23,025 nt of DNA from an uncultured Prevotella sp. (GTDB lineage: Bacteria; Bacteroidota; Bacteroidia; Bacteroidales; Bacteroidaceae): assembly GCA_900544825.1 (NCBI GenBank), contig UQWP01000060.1, positions 1-23,025 on the forward strand, given 5' to 3'. The notes under the pieces are model-generated. The model saw nothing but the letters and a program-made list of their open reading frames with translations, made no database searches and was not told where the DNA came from. Shown here one piece after another: positions 1-6,775 of the stretch. A program made the position numbers and the translations under genes. Numbering within the stretch: the stretch's first letter is position 1; each line of letters begins with the position of its first letter.

Positions 1-2
1 GC

Positions 3-248
3 AAGGAAAGAGAGAAAACAGGCGTGGAGTTCTTCGTGCCACTCCATCCGATAGCTGAGAAGAATGTCAGGAAAAACGACCGCATCAGCTATGATGTGTA
101 TAGCCTTGAACTTGTCATTGCGGTAGCCTTCCGTATTGACAGCATTGAGAGCCGAGCCTTCCGTGAGTTCATCATGCAAGCCATCATCAAAAAGCAGACC
201 AACCGCCCTAAGTTGGTCTGCCTGTGGTCGAAGAATATAATGATGTAG
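3..248 (+). CDS. C-terminal fragment of a RhuM-like virulence/toxin-type protein (5' end outside window)
   Basis: The frame is open from the window edge, so the start is missing; a GTG at 24 is probably just an internal valine. The segment reading ISYDVYSLELVIAVAFRID followed by SRAFREF resembles the RhuM family core, where a 'YNLDVIISVGYRV...FRQWA' stretch is typical. That match is from memory, not a search. RhuM family proteins are often found on islands and mobile elements and their biochemical role is unclear. Full RhuM proteins continue well beyond this motif, whereas here the frame ends about 35 residues later. The tail also runs through a perfect 10-bp hairpin. The gene is therefore probably truncated or fused to foreign sequence. 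It could be a remnant or pseudogene. Confidence 0.45.
   Translation, partial: KEREKTGVEFFVPLHPIAEKNVRKNDRISYDVYSLELVIAVAFRIDSIESRAFREFIMQAIIKKQTNRPKLVCLWSKNIMM
194..221 (-). terminator. Perfect 10-bp hairpin with T-run on the minus strand
   Basis: GCAGACCAAC at 194-203 and its exact reverse complement at 212-221 enclose an 8-nt loop. Read on the minus strand, the stem is followed at once by TTTTT (complement of the A-run at 189-193). That is the shape of an intrinsic terminator for leftward transcription. It lies inside the plus-strand RhuM-like frame. No minus-strand protein gene ends nearby. Confidence 0.5.
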
Positions 249-325
249 CAATTACATTTTTCATCAATGACCTCTATTCTTTGAAAACTAATATTTATTA
301 AAATTTTACAAAGGTTTTAAAATTA

Positions 326-357
326 TTTGCTTTATTCAATTTATTTCTCTAAATTTG
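326..357 (+). promoter_or_regulatory. Bacteroidota sigma-ABfr promoter
   Basis: TTTG at 326-329, a 20-bp spacer and TAAATTTG at 350-357 match the -33/-7 consensus (TTTG, TAnnTTTG) exactly. Transcription would begin near 363, about 22 nt before an ATG at 385. It should drive the short ORF at 385, the Cys-rich ORF and the membrane protein. Confidence 0.75.
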
Positions 358-384
358 TAGCGTCAAACAAAATATGACACGCCT

Positions 385-429
385 ATGAAGTATGTAAACA
401 ACAAAATCAACATTGTATTTGCCTTATAA
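385..429 (+). other. 14-codon ORF, either a leader peptide or the frameshifted N-terminus of the next gene
   Basis: This is the first ATG after the promoter at 326-357. It encodes MKYVNNKINIVFAL and then a stop: a basic start followed by a hydrophobic run, the look of a signal peptide or membrane segment. The +2-offset frame carries on with a hydrophobic stretch (IRIVVTLLAFG) from 426. The cysteine-rich frame opens at 413. A small indel here could join a signal-like N-terminus to the Cys-rich ORF. A genuine short leader is the alternative. Confidence 0.35.
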
Positions 430-607
430 GAATTGTAGTGACGCTTTTGGCATTTGGGGAAATAATTGTGTCCAAAGAAAAGATGTTTGCATGGATTTCA
501 ATGGATATGGCTCAGATTGTGTAAAAGGTCCCAAAACATACTTTGTGGGAAGCGATTGCCAAAAAGCAATGCTTCAAGGACATTGTTGGAATGAGATAAT
601 GAACTAA
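413..607 (+). CDS. Small cysteine-rich peptide, unknown function
   Basis: The ORF has 64 codons if read from TTG at 413. No ATG exists in this frame after the upstream stop at 395-397, and TTG starts are uncommon in Bacteroidota. The true N-terminus may therefore lie in the ATG frame at 385 and be cut off by a frameshift. The peptide has six cysteines, near residues 8, 19, 26, 36, 49 and 58, suggesting a disulfide-rich secreted product or a metal-binding module. The stop is separated by a single base from the ATG of the membrane protein at 609, so translation is probably coupled. Base composition is far more AT-rich than the core genes, consistent with transfer. I recognise no family. A secreted peptide with a partner membrane protein is possible but unproven. 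Confidence 0.45.
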   Translation: MYLPYKNCSDAFGIWGNNCVQRKDVCMDFNGYGSDCVKGPKTYFVGSDCQKAMLQGHCWNEIMN

Positions 608-608
608 A

Positions 609-968
609 ATGAGACTTTTGGATTTTTATATAATATGGAGAGGAGATATGCTATTTGCAACAGTTGTTCCTATAGCATATTTCCTATTGTACCTAAAAAA
701 CAAACAAGTGACATTTGTCTTTTTGAAATTTGTAATGGCATTTGTGATATGTTTGTACTGGGCAACATACGCTTGTACTTTTTTTTATTCATATTATGAT
801 GTTATAGGATGGTTTAAAATACTTATAATACCAGTTTTTTCCATTTATAGTGGATTTGTACTTCACCTTTTAAAATCGAAGAAGAAAAAGGTGTTTTTTC
901 TTATCTCCATAGTCTATATAATATTTTGGTGTATGTTGATATTTTGGCATTGCATGAGTAGTATGTAA
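609..968 (+). CDS. Small integral membrane protein, unknown function
   Basis: A 119-residue protein with four hydrophobic segments, roughly residues 13-29, 37-60, 68-87 and 93-114. A lysine-rich loop (KSKKKK) lies before the last helix, which points to a cytoplasmic face there. The start at 609 lies one base after the stop of the Cys-rich ORF; an internal ATG at 648 would keep most of the first helix. It shares the promoter at 326-357. AT-rich composition and position among mobile-element remnants suggest horizontal origin. Small membrane proteins paired with small peptides occur as immunity, export or toxin partners. Nothing in the sequence decides between these. Confidence 0.55.
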   Translation: MRLLDFYIIWRGDMLFATVVPIAYFLLYLKNKQVTFVFLKFVMAFVICLYWATYACTFFYSYYDVIGWFKILIIPVFSIYSGFVLHLLKSKKKKVFFLISIVYIIFWCMLIFWHCMSSM

Positions 969-989
969 TGCAAAAGAATGAAGAGAGAT

Positions 990-1047
990 GATTCCTAATT
1001 GTATAGGAATCCTTCAAGCAACGTTCCTTGGAGGCTTTGCGCCTCCA
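990..1047. repeat. Two adjacent hairpins in non-coding DNA
   Basis: GATTCCTA (990-997) pairs with TAGGAATC (1004-1011). TGGAGGC (1029-1035) pairs with GCCTCCA (1041-1047) around a 5-nt loop. CCTTCAAG at 1011-1018 can also pair, with one G-U, to CTTGGAGG at 1027-1034, which competes with the second hairpin. Neither stem is followed by a T-run on the plus strand. The rest of 969-1155 holds no gene that I can support. Confidence 0.5.
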
Positions 1048-1155
1048 GCCACTTGGGCGAACCTCCGCAGTGTGTTTTAGCATGGTATTAGATTTATACA
1101 GACCATACGGAGAACACCCGGCAAACACGACCAACTCGGTATAGCCAATAAAACG

Positions 1156-1204
1156 AGGCGACAACCTATAACAGCCACACTCGGTAAGTTATACGTTGTC
1201 GCCT
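1156..1204 (-). terminator. Long inverted repeat, probable terminator of the HTH gene
   Basis: The arms are 17 nt each (1156-1172 and 1188-1204), identical as inverted copies except at one central position, with a 15-nt loop. On the minus strand the stem is followed by CGTTTTATT, and it lies 40 bp past the stop of the HTH gene at 1244-1516. That fits a terminator. The unusual arm length also allows a recombination or protein-binding site. Confidence 0.5.
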
Positions 1205-1243
1205 TGTTCATTTCACCCCACTCATCAAGGGCATGCATTTCTC

Positions 1244-1516
1244 CTACAAGCCCTTCATTCTGTACGCCTCACGATAGTTAGCCATCAGAATCTTCTGAAT
1301 GTCGGACTCGCGGTAGAGTATCTTTCCGCCAAGCTGGATATACGGAATGACACCGTTGTTTCGGTAGTCCTGCAGGGTTCTTCGGCTCAGTTGTAGCCGG
1401 GCACAAAGCTCCTTGTCCGTCATGAAGCGCTCATCGTCAAGCATGGGGCGGTAGTTCATCACGGCACGTTTAAAATTGTCAACCATTCGGTTGAGGTGGT
1501 TCACGATGTGGTTCAT
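1244..1516 (-). CDS. Helix-turn-helix (MerR/excisionase-like) small DNA-binding protein of a mobile element
   Basis: A 90-residue protein. Residues about 32-78 form a winged helix-turn-helix of the HTH_17/excisionase type: MTDKELCARLQLSRRTLQDY is the recognition region and GGKILYRESDIQKIL the wing. Proteins of this kind are common on Bacteroidota conjugative and mobilisable elements, where they act as excisionase-like factors or regulators of transfer genes. No integrase, mobilisation or transfer gene is present in the window, so this is probably one end of an element or a remnant. The 17-nt inverted repeat at 1156-1204 follows it. No clear TAnnTTTG promoter is visible upstream on the minus strand. 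Transcription from an upstream promoter was lost or is non-canonical. Confidence 0.7.
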   Translation of the reverse strand: MNHIVNHLNRMVDNFKRAVMNYRPMLDDERFMTDKELCARLQLSRRTLQDYRNNGVIPYIQLGGKILYRESDIQKILMANYREAYRMKGL

Positions 1517-1668
1517 CCACTCGTTGTTTGCTTTTTTAAGAGATGATGTATAACAAAAAATGGGAATGCATTCTGATAAGAAGGGATGATGAACAGGATG
1601 GATTTGGTAATTTGATGCAGTTATACAAATTTAACGGAAGAGATGTAATGGTTTTGGATAATAATGTG

Positions 1669-1676
1669 TACTTTTG
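1669..1676 (+). promoter_or_regulatory. -7 element for the first outer-membrane barrel
   Basis: TACTTTTG matches TAnnTTTG and lies 36 bp before the ATG at 1713. No good TTTG sits at the right distance upstream; the nearest, at 1653, is only 12 bp away. The rest of 1517-1712 shows no gene. Confidence 0.5.
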
Positions 1677-1712
1677 TAGCTGATAATGATGAAATAAAAA
1701 CATATTGTAAGA

Positions 1713-3758
1713 ATGAAGACTGTTTTTTGCTCTTTTGGACTGCTGATGGTTGCTGTGCCTGTGTTCGCTCAGAACACCGGGAAGGACTCTGTTGTCTCTA
1801 CTAAAGCTTTGGATGATGTGGTGGTATCAGCCTCCAATATCAGTCGTGTGGTCGATCATCTTGTCATCTATCCCAACAGCCAGCAACGAAAACATGCGGT
1901 CAATGGATTCGGGGTGTTGGAAAACCTGAATATTCCAGGACTCATCATCGACGCAAAGTCGAATCAGGTGGATGTGATGGGACTGCAAGCCACCTTGTAT
2001 CTGAATGGGCAGGAATGCGACATCCGGGAAATACAGATGCTCCGACCTCATGACATCAAGAAGATAGAATATCATGATGCTCCATCGGGAAAATACGCCA
2101 AGGATAAGCTTGTCGTCAACTTCATCACCAAACAATACCGATATGGAGGATATGTGCAGGCTGACGGACTGCAGACGATAGGATATGACCATGGCGACTA
2201 TAACGTTGCCACCAATTATATAAAAGATAATAATTCCTATACTGTGTTTGCTGGTGCAAACTATAGTCATGTAGATGGTACTGAGACCTGGAACAATGAG
2301 AACTATCAGTTTCCGCAATCGGTATTCGATAGGGAGAGCTATAGTAAGAATTCTTACCGGAATCATCAGGAATATATGCAGTTCCGCTATCAGAACCAGA
2401 AGGGAAAGAGATATTGGGTGGGCAAGTTTACGCTCGTCAACCTCTCTACTCCAAGAAATGCATCTTCAGGTTTTGCGAGGGAAAGCACAGAGACGAATGT
2501 ATTATCAAATATCCGGAAGAAGAGTCTGTCTCCTAAGATTGACCTGAACGCCAACTTGCCATTAAGCAAGAATCAGACGCTTACCTTGGGAGTACATGGC
2601 AAGTATTCTGCCAACTCCTATCATCGTTTTTATCAGGAACAGCCTTTCGAGGCAATGACCGATGAAGACGAGAAAGCGCTGTCGTTCCAGCTGTCTGCCA
2701 TCTATAATTATTTCTCACAAAAGCATTCCTTATCCGTGGAACTGTTTCATTACCACGATGTCTGGAATGCCGATTATTCCGGCAATTGCGAACTTTGGCA
2801 GCATCTGTGGAAAGGGGAGTCGTTGGCTTTCTTCTCCTATAATTTCCAGGCAAGCAGGCGCTTGAGCCTGAAAACCCGCATCGGATTGGATTGGCTTCAA
2901 TATCATCTGCATGGAGACAACAGTTTTAGCCAGCTGTCTCCTCGCATCAATACGAATGTGCAATACCAGCTGAATAAGGGAATGCTCTTGTGGTCATTCA
3001 ACTTCATGAACTCCAATCATGGTATGGATGTCATCAACCGGGCTATGATTCAGGTCAATTCCCACATGATGGAAAAGGGAATGCCCGAACTGAAGAAATC
3101 GCATGACATCAACACCTATTTATATTATATGGGGCGTTTCAACAGGTTAAGTGTTTCTGCCATCGGACAATTCCGTTACAATCATCATCCTGTAACTGAT
3201 GATTATTACCTGGATGAGGCAAACGGGAAAATAGTGAAGACTTACTCGAATGGTGGAAATGCTCAATATTATTCTGCTATCCTCGCCTTGCAGTACAAAC
3301 TGTGTAAGTTTGCCAATCTGTCGGGGGATATCAGATTTAACCATGCGGAGGTGAAGACTACCTGGTCGAAGCATAACAACAATTTGACGGGTAATCTTGG
3401 ATTGAATATGTTCATGGGAGATTTTGCCTTGAAGCCTTACCTGCATTTTGGCAAAAAGTCTTTGGACGAAGCAGCTTTGGTGATAAGCAAAACTCCTATC
3501 AACTATGGAATGTCGGGTTCTTATAGCAGGGGCAACCTCTATGTAGAACTTCAGGCAGTATCGCCTTTCAAGAAGCAGGAGAAGCGGTATTGGTTGGATT
3601 TGCCTATCTACAGTTACAGTAAGAGCATCAAAGACCAGACGGCTTCGCAATATGCCAGCATCAAGGTTGCTTACTCCTTCGACTTTGGCAGGAAGACCCA
3701 AAAAGTAGAGAAGGATGTTAATAAGAACATAAACAGCTCTTTGTTAAGAGTGGAGTAG
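1713..3758 (+). CDS. TonB-receptor-like outer-membrane beta-barrel protein
   Basis: A 681-residue protein with a signal peptide cleaved after VFA (residue 19). A plug-like region follows, from about residue 33 (DDVVVSAS) to 150, including the typical 'LYLNGQECDIREIQML...IKKIEYHDAPSGKYA' passage. The remainder alternates aromatic and polar residues as in beta-strands. This matches the OMP_b-brl_3 class of TonB-dependent-receptor relatives. Unlike SusC proteins it has no N-terminal carboxypeptidase-regulatory domain, and no SusD partner is adjacent, so it is not an evident polysaccharide locus. The barrel seems to end near YSFDFGRK, leaving a short polar extension. The ligand is unknown. It stands alone, followed by 115 bp and the promoter of the hydrolase gene. 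Confidence 0.8.
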   Translation: MKTVFCSFGLLMVAVPVFAQNTGKDSVVSTKALDDVVVSASNISRVVDHLVIYPNSQQRKHAVNGFGVLENLNIPGLIIDAKSNQVDVMGLQATLYLNGQECDIREIQMLRPHDIKKIEYHDAPSGKYAKDKLVVNFITKQYRYGGYVQADGLQTIGYDHGDYNVATNYIKDNNSYTVFAGANYSHVDGTETWNNENYQFPQSVFDRESYSKNSYRNHQEYMQFRYQNQKGKRYWVGKFTLVNLSTPRNASSGFARESTETNVLSNIRKKSLSPKIDLNANLPLSKNQTLTLGVHGKYSANSYHRFYQEQPFEAMTDEDEKALSFQLSAIYNYFSQKHSLSVELFHYHDVWNADYSGNCELWQHLWKGESLAFFSYNFQASRRLSLKTRIGLDWLQYHLHGDNSFSQLSPRINTNVQYQLNKGMLLWSFNFMNSNHGMDVINRAMIQVNSHMMEKGMPELKKSHDINTYLYYMGRFNRLSVSAIGQFRYNHHPVTDDYYLDEANGKIVKTYSNGGNAQYYSAILALQYKLCKFANLSGDIRFNHAEVKTTWSKHNNNLTGNLGLNMFMGDFALKPYLHFGKKSLDEAALVISKTPINYGMSGSYSRGNLYVELQAVSPFKKQEKRYWLDLPIYSYSKSIKDQTASQYASIKVAYSFDFGRKTQKVEKDVNKNINSSLLRVE

Positions 3759-3813
3759 AGTTGAATAAATCTGTCGTTGGCAATGGATTTAACAGGATTT
3801 TTTCCTCTGTTTC

Positions 3814-3844
3814 TTTGCCATTTCCATCTTTTTCCTTAATTTTG
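3814..3844 (+). promoter_or_regulatory. Promoter of the alpha/beta hydrolase gene
   Basis: TTTG at 3814-3817, a 19-bp spacer and TAATTTTG at 3837-3844 fit the Bacteroidota consensus. Transcription should start near 3851, 23 nt before the ATG at 3874. Confidence 0.75.
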
Positions 3845-3873
3845 CAGCGGAAACTTTATAATAGATATATGTA

Positions 3874-4941
3874 ATGACAATAAGAATGAAGATGAAACAG
3901 AAAAAGATAAGAAAGATAGGCATCGCTTCGGCTCTGGGCCTGGTGGTGCTCGTGGCGCTGGGACTGTATGGCGCCAGCAACTATATGCTCAATTATTCGC
4001 TCAACTATCCGAAGGAGGAGCGAATGACGGCAGAGCATTGGAAGAACAGAATGAAGAACGAGTGCCCCTGGATGATTGGCTGGATGGACTCAGTGTATCA
4101 GCACCATTGCGTGAAGGATACCTTTGTCACGATGCCGTCGGGCTACAAGGCGCATGCCATCTATCTCTATGCACCGAAAACTACGGAAAAGACAGCCGTG
4201 GTAGTGCATGGTTATCAGGTGCGCTCCGAGGGAATGCTGCACATCGCCTATCTCTATAATCACGATATGGGGTATAATGTGCTCCTGCCAGATCTGTATG
4301 GACATGGAGAGAGTGAGGGCGACCATATCCAGATGGGATGGAAGGACAGATGGGATGTGATCAGATGGTCGGAAATCGCCAATGAGATTTTTAAAGTGAA
4401 GAGTGAAGACCGAAGAGTGAAAGGTGAAGACCGAAGAGTGAAGAATCAGAGTTCTTTAAACGATGGGAATAGCTTAAAAGCTGAAACCCGTCAGGTGATT
4501 CACGGCATTTCGATGGGTGCGGCAACCACGATGGCAGTATCGGGAGAGAAGACTCCCGATTACGTGAAGTGCTTTGTGGAGGACTGCGGCTATACCAGCG
4601 TATGGGATGAGTTTTCTGCTCAGCTCAAAGACCAGTTTGGCTTGCCAGCCTTCCCGCTGATGAATACCACTTCAGTTCTTTGCCTGCATCGCTACGGCTG
4701 GTCGTTTGCCGAGGCTCAGCAGATAGAGCAGGTTCGCAAGAGCACCAAACCGATGCTTTTTATCCATGGCGATAAGGATGCCTTCGTGCCCTACGCCATG
4801 CTTCATCCGCTTTACGAGGCAAAGACGAAGGGCAGAAAAGCCATCTTCATCGCCAAAGGCTCTGTTCATGCCATGGCATATCGCGACCATCACGAGGAAT
4901 ACACTCGCATCGTAAAAGACTTTGTTTCGAAGGAAGAATAA
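3874..4941 (+). CDS. Membrane-anchored alpha/beta hydrolase
   Basis: A 355-residue protein. The basic N-terminus and a hydrophobic segment at residues 15-34 should anchor it in the inner membrane. The fold markers are in order: oxyanion-type HGY at 112-114, nucleophile elbow GISMGA with Ser213, acid Asp302 in FIHGDKDAFVP, and His332 in GSVHAMAY. It belongs with the serine-aminopeptidase/acyl-hydrolase families; the substrate cannot be told. Just before the nucleophile elbow, residues about 175-205 form a charged insertion encoded by a 21-bp tandem duplication (4403-4444) that is probably a surface loop. It has its own promoter, and its stop lies one base from the stop of the convergent flavoprotein gene. 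Confidence 0.85.
   Translation: MTIRMKMKQKKIRKIGIASALGLVVLVALGLYGASNYMLNYSLNYPKEERMTAEHWKNRMKNECPWMIGWMDSVYQHHCVKDTFVTMPSGYKAHAIYLYAPKTTEKTAVVVHGYQVRSEGMLHIAYLYNHDMGYNVLLPDLYGHGESEGDHIQMGWKDRWDVIRWSEIANEIFKVKSEDRRVKGEDRRVKNQSSLNDGNSLKAETRQVIHGISMGAATTMAVSGEKTPDYVKCFVEDCGYTSVWDEFSAQLKDQFGLPAFPLMNTTSVLCLHRYGWSFAEAQQIEQVRKSTKPMLFIHGDKDAFVPYAMLHPLYEAKTKGRKAIFIAKGSVHAMAYRDHHEEYTRIVKDFVSKEE
4403..4444 (+). repeat. 21-bp in-frame tandem duplication inside the hydrolase gene
   Basis: Two units (4403-4423 and 4424-4444) are identical over the first 19 bases and differ only at the end; a partial copy of the start precedes them. Each adds seven residues (EDRRVK-type), so the reading frame is kept. Confidence 0.8.
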
Positions 4942-4942
4942 T

Positions 4943-6229
4943 TTATTCTCCTATATGTTGTCCCACCACATACCCCGTGGTCCAGGCTGCCTGCAGATTG
5001 AAGCCGCCGGTGATGGCATCGATGTCGAGCACTTCTCCGGCAAAGAAGAGGTGAGGGCACACCTTGCTCTCTAGGGTATGCAGGTCGATGTTGCTGAGGC
5101 TGATGCCGCCGCAGGTAACAAACTCCTCCTTGAAGGCTCCCTTGCCGTTCACCTGGTAGAGGTCGTTGGTGAGGGTTTCTATCAGCAGGTTGCAACCCTT
5201 TTTCCCCATTTCGCTCCATTTCTTCTCGGGCGCATATCCCATCTTCTGAATCAGGAAGAGCCAGAGGCGGGATGGGAGATTGTAAGGGCGAATGCTTGCC
5301 AGCTGCTTCTGCGGGTTGGCGATGATGATGCCCTGGATGTTCTCTTCCACCAGCGAACGGTTGCTCTCGTGTACCCAGTTCACGGAAATCCTAATCTGAT
5401 AATTGTTCTCATGCAGATGGCGGGCTGCATGGGATGAGAGTTTCAGCACGGCAGGACCGCTCATGCCCCAATGGGTGATGAGGAGCGGACCCTCTGCCTT
5501 CAGTTTGGTGCCCGGAATGCTGGTATATACAGGCTCTACCACCGTGCCCATCAGATTCTTGAAAGCCTTGTCGGCAATGTTGAAGGTAAAGAGCGATGGG
5601 ATAGGCTGCTCTATCGCATGACCTAAATCTGAGAGATGCTTGAAGCTATCCAGTTTGGGATGGCCGCCCGTGGTGATGGCTACCCGATGGAAGGCTATCT
5701 GTTTGATTTCGGAAACGGGATGAGAGGCAGAAGATGTCCCCGATAGCTTTCCTTTTCCTTTTGAAACCTTGAAATCCAGGAGTAGGCGCTCATCCTCCAG
5801 TTCGGTGATGGCGGTGAGCTGGTGGTTGCATTGTATCTTCACCCCCAGTCGTTTGGCGGTATTCACCAGGCAGTCGATGATGCTGTGTGAATCCTGCGAT
5901 TGCGGAAATACGCATTGGTCTTCCTGCGTAACCAGTGGCACGCCGTTCTCCTCAAACCAGTTGAAGGCATGCTGGTAGTCGAATCTCTTGAAGAGACGCT
6001 TCATCAGTTTATGTCCGCGAGGGTACGCCTGTTTCAGGTCGGAAATCTCCTCAAAGGAATTGGTAAGATTGCATCTTCCTCCTCCCGTGATTTCCACCTT
6101 GGCGAGAACCTTCGAATTCTTCTCGAATATAGTGATGTCGGCGTGAGGGAAGTTGCGCTTGGCCTCTATCGCCGCAAAGAATCCTGCGGCACCCCCACCA
6201 ATAATTGCAATATGTAGTGATTGTGGCAT
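4943..6229 (-). CDS. HI0933/BaiN-family NAD(P)/FAD-dependent oxidoreductase
   Basis: The product is a 428-residue flavoprotein. The dinucleotide-binding motif IAIIGGGAAGFFAA is at the N-terminus, followed by the family signature ITGGGRCNLTN. The C-terminal FAD segment reads CGGISL...FFAGEVLDIDAITGGFNLQAAW. Members are widespread cytoplasmic reductases, and only BaiN of bile-acid metabolism has a proposed role, so the substrate here is open. The frame stays open upstream to 6346, but the promoter at 6255-6262 and homology fix the ATG at 6229. A Ser/Lys/Gly-rich stretch about 165 residues in (KGKGKLSGTSS) looks like a small loop insertion. The gene is convergent with the hydrolase, with one base between the stops. 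Confidence 0.88.
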   Translation of the reverse strand: MPQSLHIAIIGGGAAGFFAAIEAKRNFPHADITIFEKNSKVLAKVEITGGGRCNLTNSFEEISDLKQAYPRGHKLMKRLFKRFDYQHAFNWFEENGVPLVTQEDQCVFPQSQDSHSIIDCLVNTAKRLGVKIQCNHQLTAITELEDERLLLDFKVSKGKGKLSGTSSASHPVSEIKQIAFHRVAITTGGHPKLDSFKHLSDLGHAIEQPIPSLFTFNIADKAFKNLMGTVVEPVYTSIPGTKLKAEGPLLITHWGMSGPAVLKLSSHAARHLHENNYQIRISVNWVHESNRSLVEENIQGIIIANPQKQLASIRPYNLPSRLWLFLIQKMGYAPEKKWSEMGKKGCNLLIETLTNDLYQVNGKGAFKEEFVTCGGISLSNIDLHTLESKVCPHLFFAGEVLDIDAITGGFNLQAAWTTGYVVGQHIGE

Positions 6230-6254
6230 ATCGTATTTTTGGTTGATTAGGGTG

Positions 6255-6262
6255 CAAAGGTA
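6255..6262 (-). promoter_or_regulatory. -7 element for the flavoprotein gene
   Basis: The minus strand reads TACCTTTG, 25 bp upstream of the ATG at 6229. The -33 element is not clear. It rules out the longer start at 6346. Confidence 0.6.
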
Positions 6263-6303
6263 CTGCTTTTCTTTGATAAAAGAAGAAAAGTTCTCCTTTT
6301 TCT

Positions 6304-6334
6304 TTTGCAGATACGATAGATTTTTGTAACTTTG
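6304..6334 (+). promoter_or_regulatory. Promoter of the FKBP gene
   Basis: TTTG at 6304-6307, a 19-bp spacer and TAACTTTG at 6327-6334. Transcription is expected near 6341, about 30 nt before the ATG. It diverges from the flavoprotein promoter. Confidence 0.75.
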
Positions 6335-6371
6335 CGCAAAAATCATAGTATATCAAGTATCAAATAGATTT

Positions 6372-6770
6372 ATGGCAAAAAGAGAATATGTTGAGGCCAA
6401 CAAGCGTTGGCTGGAGGAAAAGGCAAAGGAGGAGGGCGTTATGGCGCTGCCTCGTGGTATTTATTATAAGGTGTTGAAGCAGGGCGACCCGAAGGGAGCA
6501 CAGCCTAGCCGACGCAGCATCGTGACAGCTCATTACACCGGTTGGACCATCAACGGCAAGAAGTTTGATTCCAGCCGTGGCGGTACGCCTTTCGCCATGC
6601 GATTGAGCGACTTGATTGATGGCTGGATTGTTGCCATGCAGCAGATGCACGTGGGCGACCAGTGGGAACTTTACATCCCAGCCGAAATGGGCTACGGCAA
6701 GTTCTCGCAGCCGGGCATCCCAGGCGGCTCTACCCTGATATTCGAAGTAGAACTGCTGGGAGTGGGATAA
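6372..6770 (+). CDS. FKBP-type peptidyl-prolyl cis-trans isomerase
   Basis: A 132-residue protein with one FKBP domain from about residue 28 to the end. Landmarks are VTAHYTGW, GKKFDSSRGGTPF, LIDGWIVAMQQMHVGDQWELYIP, GYGKF and the closing STLIFEVELL. The domain catalyses proline isomerisation during protein folding. The N-terminal 27 residues are a charged helix (EANKRWLEEKAKEE) and there is no signal peptide, so a cytoplasmic location is expected. Many Bacteroidota FKBPs are exported lipoproteins, and this one is not. It has its own promoter. Its stop is 5 bp from the stop of the convergent barrel gene, with no terminator visible between them. Confidence 0.9.
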   Translation: MAKREYVEANKRWLEEKAKEEGVMALPRGIYYKVLKQGDPKGAQPSRRSIVTAHYTGWTINGKKFDSSRGGTPFAMRLSDLIDGWIVAMQQMHVGDQWELYIPAEMGYGKFSQPGIPGGSTLIFEVELLGVG

Positions 6771-6775
6771 TCCGG

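Noticed and set aside
901..1164. Minus-strand ORF of 87 codons over the membrane-protein end and the hairpin region
   Set aside because: It has no promoter, overlaps a better gene, and its sequence is shaped by the hairpins; composition does not look like a folded protein.
6230..6346. Longer N-terminus for the flavoprotein (ATG at 6346)
   Set aside because: It lies upstream of the TACCTTTG promoter and reads through the divergent FKBP promoter; the added residues do not belong to the family.
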